Of a stretch of 64,000 nt of DNA, positions 25,913-38,880 are shown piece after piece. Within the stretch, counting starts at the first letter, position 1. Each line of letters begins with the position of its first letter. The notes beneath the pieces are model-generated. The model saw only the letters and a program-made list of their open reading frames with translations. It was not told where the DNA came from and did not search any database. Both the position numbers and the translations under genes were made by a program. The stretch comes from Brugia malayi. Taxonomy: Eukaryota > Nematoda > Chromadorea > Rhabditida > Onchocercidae. The stretch lies in contig NW_025062479.1 in assembly GCF_000002995.4 (NCBI RefSeq), positions 5,573,221 through 5,637,220 on the forward strand, given 5' to 3'.

Positions 25913-28900
25913 TTAAGAACCATTTTTACCGGTTTTCATTTTCCACCACACTTTCACATTTTCATGTCCTTCTTCTGTAATAACCATCAACCTCTGTACA
26001 TCATGACACCATAGTAAGATATCTAAAAAATCCGACATTTTGCATGGGAAAAAGTGTTGAAAAAAAAGAAGGCGTGGTCGGGCCAGAGATAAATACAAAA
26101 CGAATAAAAATCTCTATGGAAAGTAGGATGAAAAATCAGATAAATGATTTCAAAATATTCTTAGAGATACTCTGAGATATGACGTATCCTTTCAAACCGA
26201 AATACTCTTTTTCAGATTCAAATGACGAATAAACAGCAGCACTGCAGAATGTTAAACGTCGCCTTTCGTCTTCCCAAAGTTGTATCTGATCTACCACAGT
26301 TATGGGTACACTCTGTATCATTCTTCCATATTCAGTTGTTACTGCACAAGTTATTGGATGAGCATTTCTACTCAGAAATGCTATAATTTGTGCTGCTGTT
26401 ATACCAACCTATAAAATATTATGTCTCTTCCAAACATAAATCTTTCAGTAAATTCATGAAGTGATAAAGAATAAACAAACTACAATTACCCAGTTGATAT
26501 ACCTGAAATGCTCTTCTTACAGCTTCACGAGAAAGCACACCCACAGACATATCGCTGAATCTGAAATCAAAGAAAAATTTCTTGAAAAAAACCAAGAAAA
26601 ACTACCAACAAGAACATCACTAATTTGTAGGAAAACCTGTAAAGCATTTCTGTAAATGTCGAGAGTATTGCAAGCTGTAAGTTTGAATCTGTGTATGCAT
26701 AAACACGATAATTTGTTTCCACTATCACAAAACCGTTCTGATTACGGTTTTCCATGCCTGCTTCAGATGTATTGGAAATACCGGTCAAATGATTGAGCAA
26801 AGGAGTTAGAAAAAAAAACCTGCAAAGAACAATAAATGACAAAAACTTGTTATAACTAATCGAATAGTACTCGTTGTATAGTTGAAGAGAAAGAAACTTT
26901 TGAATATGACTATAAATTACCCGTCTTTTCGCTTCCTTATAAAAACTAATCCCAATTCCCTGAGGTGCATCAGAAAATCCTTGATAGTTTCAGGCCAGTT
27001 TTCATCGATAATAAATGCCCGACTACCGGTAGGTCGCTCTTTATCCGAACCATTAACCACTCTGGTACCACCACATGTACTACCAGAATATAAAGTTAAT
27101 CTAAACACCTCTCAGTTACTGTTATCGAAACCAATGAAAGAGTGAATGAAATATTTATGGAACATTATGAAGAAGGAAGGAATTCAGAAGGTAGCAGTAA
27201 AACAGCTAAGGAAGATACTTGAATAAAAAATCAAGTTCCTTGACGATATCGATACCAGCTACTTCTTGCATATGAAAATAATGTAGGAGGTAGGTCCAAA
27301 TTTGTTCCGGCCGATTTAATAAAAGAAATTGAAAACCGGCGGATGTTATTTCTATGTCGCCATCATCTAAAAAAGAATTGTTTTTTTTACAACATTCAGG
27401 TATAGATTAAAATCTGTGAAAAATTTTAACTGATTTCTTGATAAATTCTTGAAAAATTTTAACTGTTTTTTTGATAAATTCTTCGTACCGTTCTGTTTAT
27501 CACTGTTTGAATTTCAGTTAATCTACCGCTCGTTCCTATTCATTCTGGTCCCCTATTATTTTTATTTTTCACTGCAGACCTTATAAAAAAAAAAAAAAAA
27601 AAAGCATATAATGTGCAGAATGCCAACTAATGCAAAACAACTGCTCACCGTATGCAGATTCCCACCACATACAATTTTCTCATAATTATAGCCATGATTC
27701 CGATATAAAAATTTGAAAAACAACAAAAAGAATAACCATTTCCACTGCTAGTTAGACCCGCAGACCTAAAAAGCCTTTTAGTAGTACCACTGACACCTTG
27801 TTCGCTTTTCTGAGACGGTAAAGCTAAATAATGTAATATGCATTCCCATCTTTCAACAGCTTTTTTTCCGAGATCTTTATTTGCCGATTTTCGAGTTTTC
27901 TCATCACAGTCTGTAACTACACTGAGTTCTGATGCTTTGCATAATCCAATACGAGTTGCCTTAAGGTATGCACGACGATATACCTGCTGGAAAAGTACAT
28001 TTCATCAATTTCGACCGACCATTCAATGTATTAAACATTATGTTTAGAATAAACAGTTAATCCACCAAAAGAAATTTATTAAGACATCTTTTGGCTATAC
28101 TAACTGTGCTATAAAATCTGTAGCTATAAAAAATTTAATAGATAAGACTTTCAACATATTTAAAACATGCATTTTTCCCAATCAATAAACTAAGAAAAAA
28201 CAACAAATAAAAAGAGATAAACGCACATTAAGCATGACTTCTTCATCTCCAATAATTATCTTTAGTTTCTTCAATGCATTGATATGATTTATCACTGCTG
28301 CTTCGAAATCTGGAGATGACCACGCACGCCAACCGCTAAAAAAAGTAGTGACTATTTCGATTCTGGTGTCAGGAAATAAGAATCATACTACTGTTAACAT
28401 GTACATCCAAATACATAGCTTCTGCAAGCGGCTCCAATCGTACTTTTCATACGTCAGTTTTTAGAACCAAGAGATGCAAACTGCACTGCAACGGAGATAT
28501 CTGCAACTAGCCTTTACTTGTACTCGAAGAGTCCATTCCATTAACTGCTTATCTTGCTCAATATCTTCCAAAGCATTGGATCAAGAAAGAATTCACGTAG
28601 AAATCGGGAAACTCTTTAAGACAGCAAAACTTGGGCCCCTTTCAATTCGCATACCAAATTCGAAGCATTCGAAGAATCGTTTCGAATGCAGCGTATCTCC
28701 ATGTTTGGCACAACCAGTATTCGTGCTTTGGTGATTATCTTCATTGATTCTGTGAATTTACAACCGAAATATCAAGGCGTACAAATAAAACCCGAAAGAT
28801 CTAATGTACAAACACTTTACATCCCATTTTGTCGTAAAAACATCTCTCATCTCAAATTAGACTAAACTGATCTAAAAATGAATACCGTTTAGGCCACTTC

Positions 28901-29276
28901 AAGAAATGAAACTGCATTTGACTTAACCATCCATAAACGAAAGCGGCAATTCTCGAGTCAAGGATTTACAATCTCAAAGAAACATTTCAGAACGATGTCC
29001 ATACTCATAGGAACAATTACAGTCACGCGATTGAACCCCACCAATATACAAACAACAAACACAAACCACAACCGAAACTTCCCAAATTTCAAAAACTTAC
29101 CAATTCCTATTACTGCCACTTAACCACAGCATTTTCAGGATAAGCTGTTGTGAAAGTTCCGGCAAAAGTCGGAAAATGGCAAATGACACTGCGGGATACG
29201 AATACAGTTTATTTAGTTGGTCAGTGGCACGGCTACTCAGGTATTCCAGTAATGGCTGTCCATTCCAGTTCGACAT
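25913..29276 (-). CDS. GTF2H4: TFIIH core subunit p52 (GTF2H4/Tfb2)
   Basis: p52 anchors and stimulates the XPB helicase in the TFIIH core, in transcription initiation and nucleotide excision repair. The N-terminus reads [17 protein letters not shown], then [19 protein letters not shown] (exon to 29101). Following exons give [20 protein letters not shown] (28227-28335); [13 protein letters not shown], then [14 protein letters not shown] (from 27983); [31 protein letters not shown], then [39 protein letters not shown], then [44 protein letters not shown], then [15 protein letters not shown]; and [19 protein letters not shown]. The order and the [13 protein letters not shown], DQIxLWExER and RLMV blocks match human p52. 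The ATG at 29348 would add 24 AT-rich residues absent from the family, so I prefer 29276. Exon phases checked are consistent. Confidence 0.95.
27418..27483. repeat. 33-bp tandem duplication in a GTF2H4 intron
   Basis: Two adjacent copies of about 33 bp share GAAAAATTTTAACTG and TTGATAAATTCTT and differ at few positions. They lie in the intron upstream (in gene sense) of the exon containing [10 protein letters not shown]. Confidence 0.8.
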
Positions 29277-30558
29277 TTGGACCACCTCATAAAAATGTGA
29301 ACCAATTTTTCGAAAAAAATTAAGAATAGTTCGGAATTTTGTGATCATTAAATTATTTAAATTGTGAAAAATTTTTTCTTTTAAATCCGTATAAACGTCA
29401 ATACCATACGCATCATCTTTACATAAAATTTATTAATTTGCAACACAAGTGAAGAGTTACAATCTTTAAAAGAAATCTGATTTGTAAGATTATATATACA
29501 TACATCCGTATGTATATATGTATATATATATATATATATACATATATAGAAAACAAATACATATGGCCAACAAAATAAAGAAAATCAATTTATTCAAAGA
29601 GCACCATTAAATATAGACATAAAAAGTTAAAATATACAGCCATGTACATATACGATCATTTATTTAATGCGAGATAATATTTCTCAACGTACACCAAAAA
29701 ATTAACTATCTCTTCAACAGACACAGCTGGATGTTGTTGATAAAACTGTCCAGGAAAACCTAACAGCCAAAAACTGCAATCAAAACATACGAAACTCCTC
29801 AAACTTATTTTTGTATTGGTATATATTTTGCTTGCAAAAAGGATAATTAATAATTTTAAAGTAGCATAATGCCTATTTTAACAAATTTTTTGAGCAGAAC
29901 ATAAAGCAGTAAGAGGACATGAACAAAAAAAGGACATGAACAAAAGCATAATCAATATACCGAAAAAGCAAAAATATTGAATCCCTCGGTAAAGATCCTC
30001 TAATCAAATACAAATCTAATTCAGATTAATTCTAGTTTCGAAATTTCTGTTGAAAATCGCGATAATACACCCATCACACAAAAAAATCCAACAAAAAAAA
30101 AAAAAAAAAAAATTGAAATCCAACATAAACTAGCGTGATATTTTTTTACTTGAGTGGAAGAGATGAATTTTCAATCCCTATTCTATTTCCAAGAAATCTT
30201 TAGGAAGCAGAGGATAGCTCATCAGTTTCAAAAACTGAAGCTATCCTATGTTTCCTGAATATACATACAAAAAACAAAAAAGTAAACTATTAACTACTAT
30301 AATATGACGTGAATGAAAAAAAGGCTGGGATAACAAGTCTACAGAGAAATAATTCTTCACATGGCAGTGAGCAAATAACTTTGGCAAATGGTATAATAAA
30401 GTTTTTGTTTTGGTATCGATTTGGATTTCGAGACTTTACAAAACTTCCTCCAAGTTCAATCTAACGAACATTTAGAATATTCAAAAAAGAACTGTAAGTA
30501 ACAAGAAACACTCACCAAAATCAATGGAACATAACAAAATTTGGTAAACGACAGCTAC
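29277..30558. other. Intergenic region between GTF2H4 and CNOT11
   Basis: About 1.3 kb between two co-oriented minus-strand genes. It holds the GTF2H4 5' flank, an AT-dinucleotide-rich palindromic segment at 29487-29550, and an A-rich run near 30090. No gene was seen. Confidence 0.5.
29487..29550. repeat. TA-rich tract with short inverted repeat
   Basis: ATATATACATAC and GTATGTATATAT flank a 4-bp loop, followed by a (TA)n run and ACATATATA. It could extrude as a cruciform. It lies upstream of GTF2H4. Confidence 0.75.
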
Positions 30559-33500
30559 TCAGTTATTGCGACGACCATCTCTTCTGTCGACAGTAATTAG
30601 TTCACCAGAATTATTAGGAGTCAAATTCACCGCGATATTTCCGGATACTTTATTTGAAAGACCATGGGAAGAAGCAGAACAATCTGTCGTCGAATCTACA
30701 GATGGCTGAAGTGCCATTAAAATAGCTTGATATAGAGAAGCTGCTTCACGTACGTGATTAAACTTCAGAACAAAAGCTTGCAACTCTACTGATAACGGCT
30801 AAAAATAAAAATTTAGTCGAATCTTTGGTACAAGGTATTGCAAAAAAAGAATTTTCAACTCTTCAAATACACTCCAAACATTTCAAGCTATCATAATCTA
30901 CTGCATATCGAGATTATGAGATTAAAATTTTTAAAATTAAAAAGTTATTAGCAAAATGCAATTATAACAAAAGAACATACACGAACATCCCAAGTACGAC
31001 TTCGAATAAGTGCTGAAAGAAAAACGCACACCACCCGTACTTGACGGCACTGCATGAACGGTGTCTGATCTGGTTCCTCACAACGACGTACACATGTTGC
31101 AATATAACTGTTGAGATATTCTTGTGGAAATTCAACTTGCTAAATTTTTTGATCAGTTTTACATAAACAATGGAAAAATAATCAACTAGCAGTATGAGCA
31201 TTCATAAATATTAAGCTCTATTTCTTCTGCGAAGGAGATGATACAAATGATGCCTTAATTATATTCTATACCAGTTTTTAGCCAGGTTTTTTCTAAGTCG
31301 ACACTCCAATTACTTTCTCCACTCTTTACATTTCTTTCAGAAAGCTATAAAAAGGCTTATGTTGTGTGTGTACATTATACACACAAAACATAAGCCAGGA
31401 ACAACATAGACTTGCGTTTTTGTTCTTATGTTGCTCACGTGACTCCTACAACCCTTATTTTTTGATCCGATATAAATCCTACAGCAATCATGAGAAAGAC
31501 AAATTATTGCAACTACAAAATTCGAGATTACATAAGCTAATTTTCTATATTTCAATAAGCTGATATGCAAGTTCAAAGATTGAAAATGATCTTTTTTTGC
31601 TTTTATTCAAAGTGGTATATAAGACGCTCAACAAAGATGAAAAGTGAAAGAAATTGGAATAATATAGTTGTAAGTTAACAACAGCAAAACTGTTCAAGTT
31701 AAAATTCCAACCACAACTTTAAGATTTAAGACTATTCAAGTTATTAAATCTTAAAACATACGGTACACAATCTGTTTACTACTTCCATGGCTTGTACTGA
31801 GATCTTCATTCCAGCAAGTAATTGAAAAAACCTGTAAACAAATACAACAATCAATAAATACGATACAGAACTAAAAATGAATAATAAACTTCAGAAAAAT
31901 AATTACTGAGGCAATTCGCTGCAGTTTTCGGTGATTCGGGTTACAATAATAGCTGCTGCAATTGCCGGGTTATCATCAATATATTTATCAAACTGAAATT
32001 TACAAATTTGGACTATGAGAACTATGATTCCTGCAATGTAAAATCTAAATTTTTAAAACATAATTTAATAATGGATTAAATACAAATGCAACCTTGGTTA
32101 AGGGGATATCTACAAATTTGGCCAACGAAGGATCTTGCGCAATAGCTTCAGCTAATCTCTGTGCTTCTGTTCTTGCGATGATTGACACCAAAGATTTTTT
32201 TAGCAGTTCTGTAGCCTCCTCACACGTCATCGGTTGTTTTTTTTCGGATGAAGATGATACAGCCGTTTGACACTGCAGTAGTATTATAAAAATATCATAA
32301 TCGAAAAAGAAAAAAGAACTTCCATTTTGACTTAAATATATACTTCGGAGGTTGGAGGCGTTGCATCCGTTTCTGGCTCTACCAGAGTAGCACTGATGAA
32401 GGCATCAGTTTTTCCTGACATTAAGAGCGCTGAAGACGTGCGGCAAGGCTCAACCAATTTTTTATTGTCTGATACAGGCGTCACAATACCGGGAAATGAA
32501 GAGCCAATCTGCAAGGACAATATCATTTTTGGATAAAATTAATAAAAGCGAAAGCTTAAACAAACAGAGAGCGAATCAGAAGCATACAATTCAAATACAT
32601 TTAAAAACAGATTACTTAGAGCAAACCTTATGAGAAGCATCCACAGAATCAGAACGTATTTCCTTAATTCTAACAGGAGATGTTTTCAACTCAACATTTT
32701 CTGGTTTCTCACTTATTATCCGGTTTTCATGAACAGTAATCATTGGGTTACAAACTCGAGAGACGATGGATAACGCTCGTACATTCTGTTTCTCAACGCT
32801 CGTTTCCACCCACATCGGATCCAAAATGAAAGGATACAGAAACTGAAACTGAAAAATATCGGCGTAAAACAAGAACACATATTACGATATCTTGCTATAG
32901 GATTAAAAATTTTCACACTGATGCTAAAACTGGAAATAAAAGATATGCAAACTTAGTCCTACCTCGTCATCTGAAGGAGGCATTAATGTAGGTGTGACGC
33001 GATGAAATGAAGGAGGAAGAATATCAAATAAATAAGAATTTGTTAACAAATTGGGAAGCAACATAGATGCCAGTGATTCGACGCCAATTAACTTGTCTCT
33101 AAAAAGGTAGTCCCTTAATTAAATCCATTTTTGAAGACTAAAAAAGATAATTTACTGAAATCACTATACTTTGCTATATAATAATAATACTGCAAATCTC
33201 ATTTAAAAGTAAACGCAAACCATACTGATTTTTCATTCTTTCGTTTAATATTCTGATAACAGCTGGAGCAGTCACAGAAGCAACCGAAGGATACTTTGCT
33301 TGTCGATTTTTAAGCGCCGTTATATGCTGCGTTACATCAAAATCCTTAAAACAAGCAAATAAAAGTTTAAAAAAAGCAATAATAATTTATTTCAGTAAAA
33401 ATACAACCTGCTCTGGAATTTTCATCATAGTAATGTCGACTGGAGTACGATTGGTAATTTTGTCCAACATTTCTGTTAATAAACAACCAGTAATGTATTT

Positions 33501-34427
33501 CTCACGAGCTCCAAGTTTTGGACAGCCCATCATTTCGACTTCTACAGAATTATCCTTCGAATGTTTGTCATATTCCTGAAAAATGTAAAAAAGTGCAAAC
33601 TATGGTAAATTAAAATGTTTCAGTTTTTTAATTACGCGTCAAGCACGAGAAATTGTCCACATTACCATAATGGATAGGAAAAAAGAGAGAAAAGGATGTT
33701 GAAGAATATCGCCCTTTGTTGCTACGCCATCCAGTTCAGCAGATCTGGAAATAATAAGAGAAGACAGAATGAACATCAGAAATAACAACATAACTGAAGT
33801 GCTAACTAAGTAACAGAATTATCCAATATTAGGTGTCCTTTCCAATATTTTATACCAAATACTAATAAAATATTAATAAATACTCATAAATGCCGATATC
33901 GATACTATTAATAGTACTCACTACCAATATTAAAAACCACGAGATAAGAAGAAACCTGTACAACAAATAAATAAGGACCACTCGATTTCTCAAATTTTCA
34001 ATACCGTCAGATTCTCTAAACGCCAACAATAAAGCATAACCAATAGAAAAACTACTGTGCTTTCCATTGAAGTTCTGGAAATTCTTGCTAATAGCAGATT
34101 CGTACGGAAAATCACTATCAAGAAGAAACATTTAATCAGACTAAGACGTTAGAGGTTTGTCAAAAAAAAAAAAAAGGAAGAAAAGGAAAATATGAAAGCC
34201 AAAAAGAAATGGTATGCATAAATTAAAACTTACAAAGAGAAAGACATCACCGATAGATTTAAACGTTTGTACAGTGCTACGACACAATCTAAAAAACCGC
34301 AGTTCAAGAAGTGCAGAGCTGTAGAGAAATCATACAATGTAAAAAAAAAAAGAGAAAAAAATTACTTCATTATCGTCTCCACATCCTTTTCTGTTATTTT
34401 AGGGCAGAATCGCTTTCTCGGTACCAT
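30559..34427 (-). CDS. CNOT11: CCR4-NOT complex subunit 11 (CNOT11)
   Basis: CNOT11 (C2orf29) binds CNOT10 and the N-terminal region of CNOT1 in the cytoplasmic deadenylase complex. Reading leftward: MVPRKRFCPKITEKDVETIM (from 34427); NFNGKHSSFSIGYALLLAFR, then RNRVVLIYLLYRFLLIS; SAELDGVATKGDILQHPFLS; MMGCPKLGAREKYITGCLLT, then NRTPVDITMMKIPEQ; RDKLIGVESLASMLLPNLL; a low-complexity middle; then the conserved C-terminal domain, with CEEATELLKKSLVSIIA, DKYIDDNPAIAAAII, FFQLLAGMKISVQAMEVVNR, QVRVVCVFLSALIRS and VELQAFVLKFNHVREAASLY. The last parallels the human NPLVAIEMLLK, MEVVNRLTTA, VRLVCVFLQSLIRN and VQAFCIEFSRIREAAGLF. Exons of this gene are short and numerous. The N-terminus is uncertain: the frame is open upstream of the ATG to a possible CCTAG acceptor, so a 5' exon may lie beyond 34450. 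Confidence 0.9.
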
Positions 34428-36775
34428 AACTTCTTCCAAACATTTAATTATCTAGGCAAATCAATATCTGTAAAATCGTTAAATATTTAATCCTTTCTTG
34501 TTCTTGCCATCAATTCGATATTACCAACTAACATTGTACGTAACATAAAAAAGCTTCCAAACATCTTCATATAAAGTATGGATGAGAGTCTCTCGACGTC
34601 CAAAAGGTCGCCATCACTGACTCTCCAGACCACTTCAAACTCAAGGAAAAGGCAACTTATTCAACGATAGGAATTAAAATCAACCTGAAAATCGACATAC
34701 AGAACTATCGTTCATCAGCACAGAAAAAGCTGAAAGTTGATGAAATCAAAACTTTTAAATCCAAGACTATAAATGCTAAAAAAAGGTACTTAAACTGTGT
34801 CAGCGTATCGAAACACACAAAATGAGCTCGTTTCCACCGCACACAACCATTCGTCACACACTATCAGTTTGCAACCACATTCGCGAATCGGTCATAAACC
34901 GAAGTGGTCATTTTAGGGGGTACGACTAGGCTGCTGAAGATAACATTTGCAGTAGTAAGAAAGCCTTTACTGCACTTCTCAGTTTCCACGTAGCATTTAC
35001 GACTTTTCCTGTTTATCTTCGACACTGCGTTACCTTGTCGCTCCGTTATGTTTCTAGCAGATTATCATCACCCTTGCTCCGCACTTCTCTTCCGTCTAGG
35101 AAGAACAACCGACTTTGATTTCATAACATATTTGAGATGAAACATTGGGTTCATTCTCGTAGGTTTTTCTAATATCCATTGCCTGCGAGAAATCGAGTTT
35201 CTGGTCAAGATTGAAACAACTAGAAAAGTAGTTTACCAAGCTCGAGTAAGTTAGAAATCGGGACCTTCCTTCTTTGTCAAGACCGCATGCCGTGGAGATG
35301 TGGACATTTAGGTCACCAATTGTGACTACCAATTCATTTAGCTATTTTCGAACACAACTATGAGCTTCATTTTTTTATCATAGTTAATGATTACAAAGAA
35401 GAGAAGTAGATGCATGAAAAAGGCAAATGGTAATTTTGATCAAATTCGTCAATAACTTCAGCAAGCACGACCGTTTACTCCTTAATTGGTAAAAGGGATT
35501 AGTTAGAGATCCGAAATCGGTATTTTGGAATGGAATTGTTACTCATTTAGTTATGAAGGAACCAGAAACAAAAAAGACGAGCGGAGCGGAAGTTTCTTAT
35601 TCTTATTACCTGGTTAATGACAGAATAAAACTGTATGTTAAATTCGGTGTTCCCTGAAACAATCGAAAAAGTCGCCAGATATTCTTCACATGTAACGAAA
35701 ACTTCCGACCTTGGTTTTTCTTAAAACTGCAATTAAAATGGGAATTTTGGGAATTCTTCATATTTTGATTTGACATTCTAAATTTAATTGGAGGTGCTGT
35801 TGGCAAAAGATGGCGTTACGTCGAATTTCAATTCATCAGGGAAGTCATGACTGCTGCCATTCCTCCTAAGCAGGATACCAACTCCGTTCAGCAATCTTCA
35901 GCATCAGAGCATCCAGACAATCGATGCAACATGATTAAATCACATGAAAATTAAACAATAGCTGTCAGAAGCTTTTTAGTTTCATTCAATATCATCGGAA
36001 CAACGATGCAAAGAATGAATACAAAAAAAAAAATCCTACAAGGTTTTGATCCGTTGTTACATTAGCTTCTCAATGAAACATGAAACCTCTTTCAGTTTGC
36101 TTTAGTAGAAGTAGTAAAAGCAAATTTAGAATTTCTTTCTTACTGCCCTGTTTCCTTGTCAAACAAAGTCGTTTTCTTTTCTTGATGGTTCAGATCGTTG
36201 ACTTCTTTGTCCTCGATACTAGTAGAATCTCGAATCTGTACTGGTTCCGTTCTGTGTACGTGTACTGTGGAAGTCCTAATGAAATACTTTATTATTCAAA
36301 CCTCAAACTTGGATAATTAAACCACAGATTAACATCAAAAATTATACAGCATTACAATAATGAATTGATACATAACACACAAATGTAACTTAATTATAAA
36401 CCTTTTAAAGATACAAGCAAGCTAGACACCTCGCAACCGATCCATACCAAACAAGGAATTATAATCAATGGCTTTCTAAGGAAGAAAATTGGGAGGGATT
36501 TTATGGGTGTTAAGGTTACAAAGTAGATTAAAATCACTTAAAACAATAGCCTTTGTTCACTACGTTATAGCTTCGTCATTGTGGCGACAGAAGTACTTCC
36601 GCTGTGTTGGTAGTGGAAACAGATCCGGTTTCAGTGTGTTGCTACTTCATTGCGTAAATTGCGAAGCTCAGCTTTCTGTTATATTCCTAAATATGAGAAA
36701 TTCTAAAATGCCTCATCCAAACACGTTTCTGAAACTTCGCATATCTTAATGAATTAGTGTTGTCAAGAAGCAGTG
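34428..36775. other. Intergenic region upstream of CNOT11, with coding-like relics
   Basis: About 2.3 kb. Between about 34800 and 35350 the sequence is richer in GC than its surroundings and contains two minus-strand open patches. One includes the 35096-35332 segment described separately; the other reads MTTSVYDRFANVV near 34910. These might be 5' exons of CNOT11, but I could not join them. Right of 35350 nothing was recognised. Confidence 0.4.
35096..35332 (-). pseudogene. Open segment with an EEP/LINE-endonuclease-like GDLN motif
   Basis: A 78-codon minus-strand segment reads LVVTIGDLNVHISTACGLDK, then EGRSRFLTYSSLV. The GDLNxHI pattern resembles the GDFN/GDLN metal-site motif of endonuclease/exonuclease/phosphatase domains in non-LTR retrotransposons. 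No reverse transcriptase (YxDD) was found next to it, and the segment ends in a stop. It could be an old retrotransposon relic, an unplaced exon, or chance. Confidence 0.25.
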
Positions 36776-38079
36776 CTACTTTTCTGTTGAACAGCTATTG
36801 ACATAAATGCCATCGGATCTCCTGAGACAAAACTCTGTAAGGATCTTCATTGTTTTCTGAAAATCATGACAAATTGCTAGGAATTTTCAGCGCAATTAAT
36901 ATACTTACCGAGAGGATCAAAATTCGTGACATCTGTGATTTGTGATCGAATTGAAGATTCACTAGCGCCTGATGACCTGTGAAATTTGCGACCTCATCCA
37001 TGAATTTTCCCGCTAAATTATTGTACACTCTCGTCAGATTTGGTGCTCCAGTAATAACCTCAAAAACCATAACCGTCTTAAGAATTGTTTCTATATATGA
37101 ACTCACCAAGTCCTGGAAAATTATACTAAAATCAAAAAGCTTGAAGCAGACTTTTTCAACAGATGTTCGTACAGGTGGTTCAGCAAATGTCTATGACACA
37201 CATGCTTAACCATAGTAACATACTTTTCCTATTGTACATGAAATATAAACGGTACAGGACAGTCGTATAAAACTGCCTCATATAATGTGAATTCAAGTGA
37301 AAAGCTTTTTTCATATGCTGCATCTGGCAATCGATCCGAAACCTACATTTATAATACATACTAAGAAACATTTCATGGATTACGACCTGTGCAGCATCTT
37401 GATTTATGATCGCATCTTGATTCTTATGTACAATGAAATATTTTCGACACTAGGCCTTGAAATATCGGCATCATATTCTGTCAGAGTAATTTCGATCGTT
37501 ACAATGAAATTAATCAAGAAATAAAGTGCTAATACTTGTTATGAGCGATGTTCCAGTTATGTCATATCCTCAGATTGCTAGTGTTAACTGGTGGATGATC
37601 CTTAACTAAAACTGACTCCTTGTCGCCCAAAATAGCAAGTTCAGATTCTAGCTTGTGATTTTCCCATGCAGAGACGTTTTCTAAACATTCAAGTTCATTT
37701 AACTACTTCCTGAAAAATTCAAACTCTATAAAAAACTTTTCGGTACCTATCTATCTCATCAAAAGCAATTGAACCAGCATTAGTTATGGAACGTAAGTTT
37801 AAAGAAAATAAATGTCCAGAATTTCACTTATAATTTCCAAAATTTCAGGATGTCAACTCACAATAAACTATTAAACATTTTACAGTCATTTCATCATACG
37901 TTTACAGCACTAGGAACACCACTGATATATTAGACTGTCAACTATACATATAATGAAGTATATTGAACATTTTTGGCCATACATGCCATCAATTAAAGGA
38001 GTAGGAGAAAACCTGCGTCCAATGTTGACGTGTCCATAGGTCCCCTAGAATGCTCTTCTGTCATCAGAAAATGCTTCAT
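36776..38079 (-). CDS. Unidentified multi-exon gene
   Basis: I do not recognise the family. The last three exons join with exact phase: 37432-37528 (LTEYDADISRPSVENIS), 36909-37125 (FQDLVSSYIETILKTVMVF, then EVITGAPNLTRVYNNLAG, FMDEVANFTGHQALVNLQ and MSRILIL) and 36776-36856 (KTMKILTEFCLRRSDGIYV, ending CSTEK and stop). Two upstream exons also join to each other: 38013-38079 (MKHFLMTEEHSRGPMDTSTL) and 37589-37680 (ENVSAWENHKLESELAILGD, then VLVKDHPP). The link between the two groups is out of phase (0 versus 1), so a small exon is missing or a boundary is wrong. The recovered peptide is about 180 residues, mostly helical in character, with no signal peptide or obvious membrane span. It could be the 3' part of a longer gene reaching into 38-43 kb. 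Confidence 0.5.
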
Positions 38080-38880
38080 TCACAAAATCTTCGTTTTCAC
38101 TAGGATTGGCATCAAATACTTCATGTTTTTCAGGTATGTTTCTCGGTTTTGTTTCCTATAATATCGGTAATTAACAGGAAAATTAAATCTATTTTAGATT
38201 TAGTTTGGCTTTTAGGACCTTATATAGATATATAAAATTCCGTAGGATGCATATCGCCATATGTATTATCCGACAAGTTAATGCATGAGAAATCTGAAAT
38301 TTCTAAAAACAAAGAATTTTGTTATTAGCAAAATCTTGTTTCGCTGTGATTTAAGTTGCTCGAATGCTTTTCTCGCTTAGACAAATATTGATGCGCATCA
38401 TTCCTAGTATTGAGGACATAATAAATTTGCCACTAAAATAAGAAGTTTTAGCTGTCTGATTTTTTTGTTCTGCTGATTTTAAAAAAATTAGTGGCTGATA
38501 TTCTTAAAAAAGTGACATTTACCTTAGGCACATGCTGCGGTACTGAAATCAAATTTCTTTTTTAACAACAAAAAGTGCGATATATTTTCTGCTAAAACAT
38601 ATGAATAATTAATTGGAGAATATAGTCTCTGAAATGATTGTTATTCCAATTTAGGCTTAAGTCTCAAGCTAACCAATTCAAAGAAGATGATCTTGCTTGT
38701 TATTTCTACGATTCAGCTTCAGAAGCTAGAAGTTCCCTTTGTCTTTCCTATAAAATGTTCGGTTCGAAGATGTGCTGCATTTGCTGCATTAACAGTGCTG
38801 GTTTCTGGATAAAAAATGCGATATGTCATCGCATTCTGAAAATACATTTACCTTGAATTTTTGACTTCGTCTGATAACTG
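38080..38880 (-). other. Exon-like fragments upstream of the unidentified gene
   Basis: Two minus-strand patches look coding. About 38165-38060 reads ETKPRNIPEKHEVFDANPSE then NEDFVNEAF, in a different frame from the ATG at 38079. About 38850-38735 follows a strong TTTTCAG and reads NAMTYRIFYPETSTVNAANA then HLRTEHFIGK. I could not connect either into a transcript. They may be upstream exons or relics. Confidence 0.25.

Noticed and set aside
28474..28734. Plus-strand 86-codon frame in the GTF2H4 locus, and a minus-strand patch reading [17 protein letters not shown]
   Set aside because: Both fall in the first GTF2H4 intron. The frame-matched join of exon 1 to the exon at 28335 skips them.
30559..34427. 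First identification of this gene as NELF-B or an Integrator subunit
   Set aside because: The C-terminal blocks (MEVVNRL, VRVVCVFLSALIRS, NHVREAASLY) fit CNOT11 specifically and not those families.
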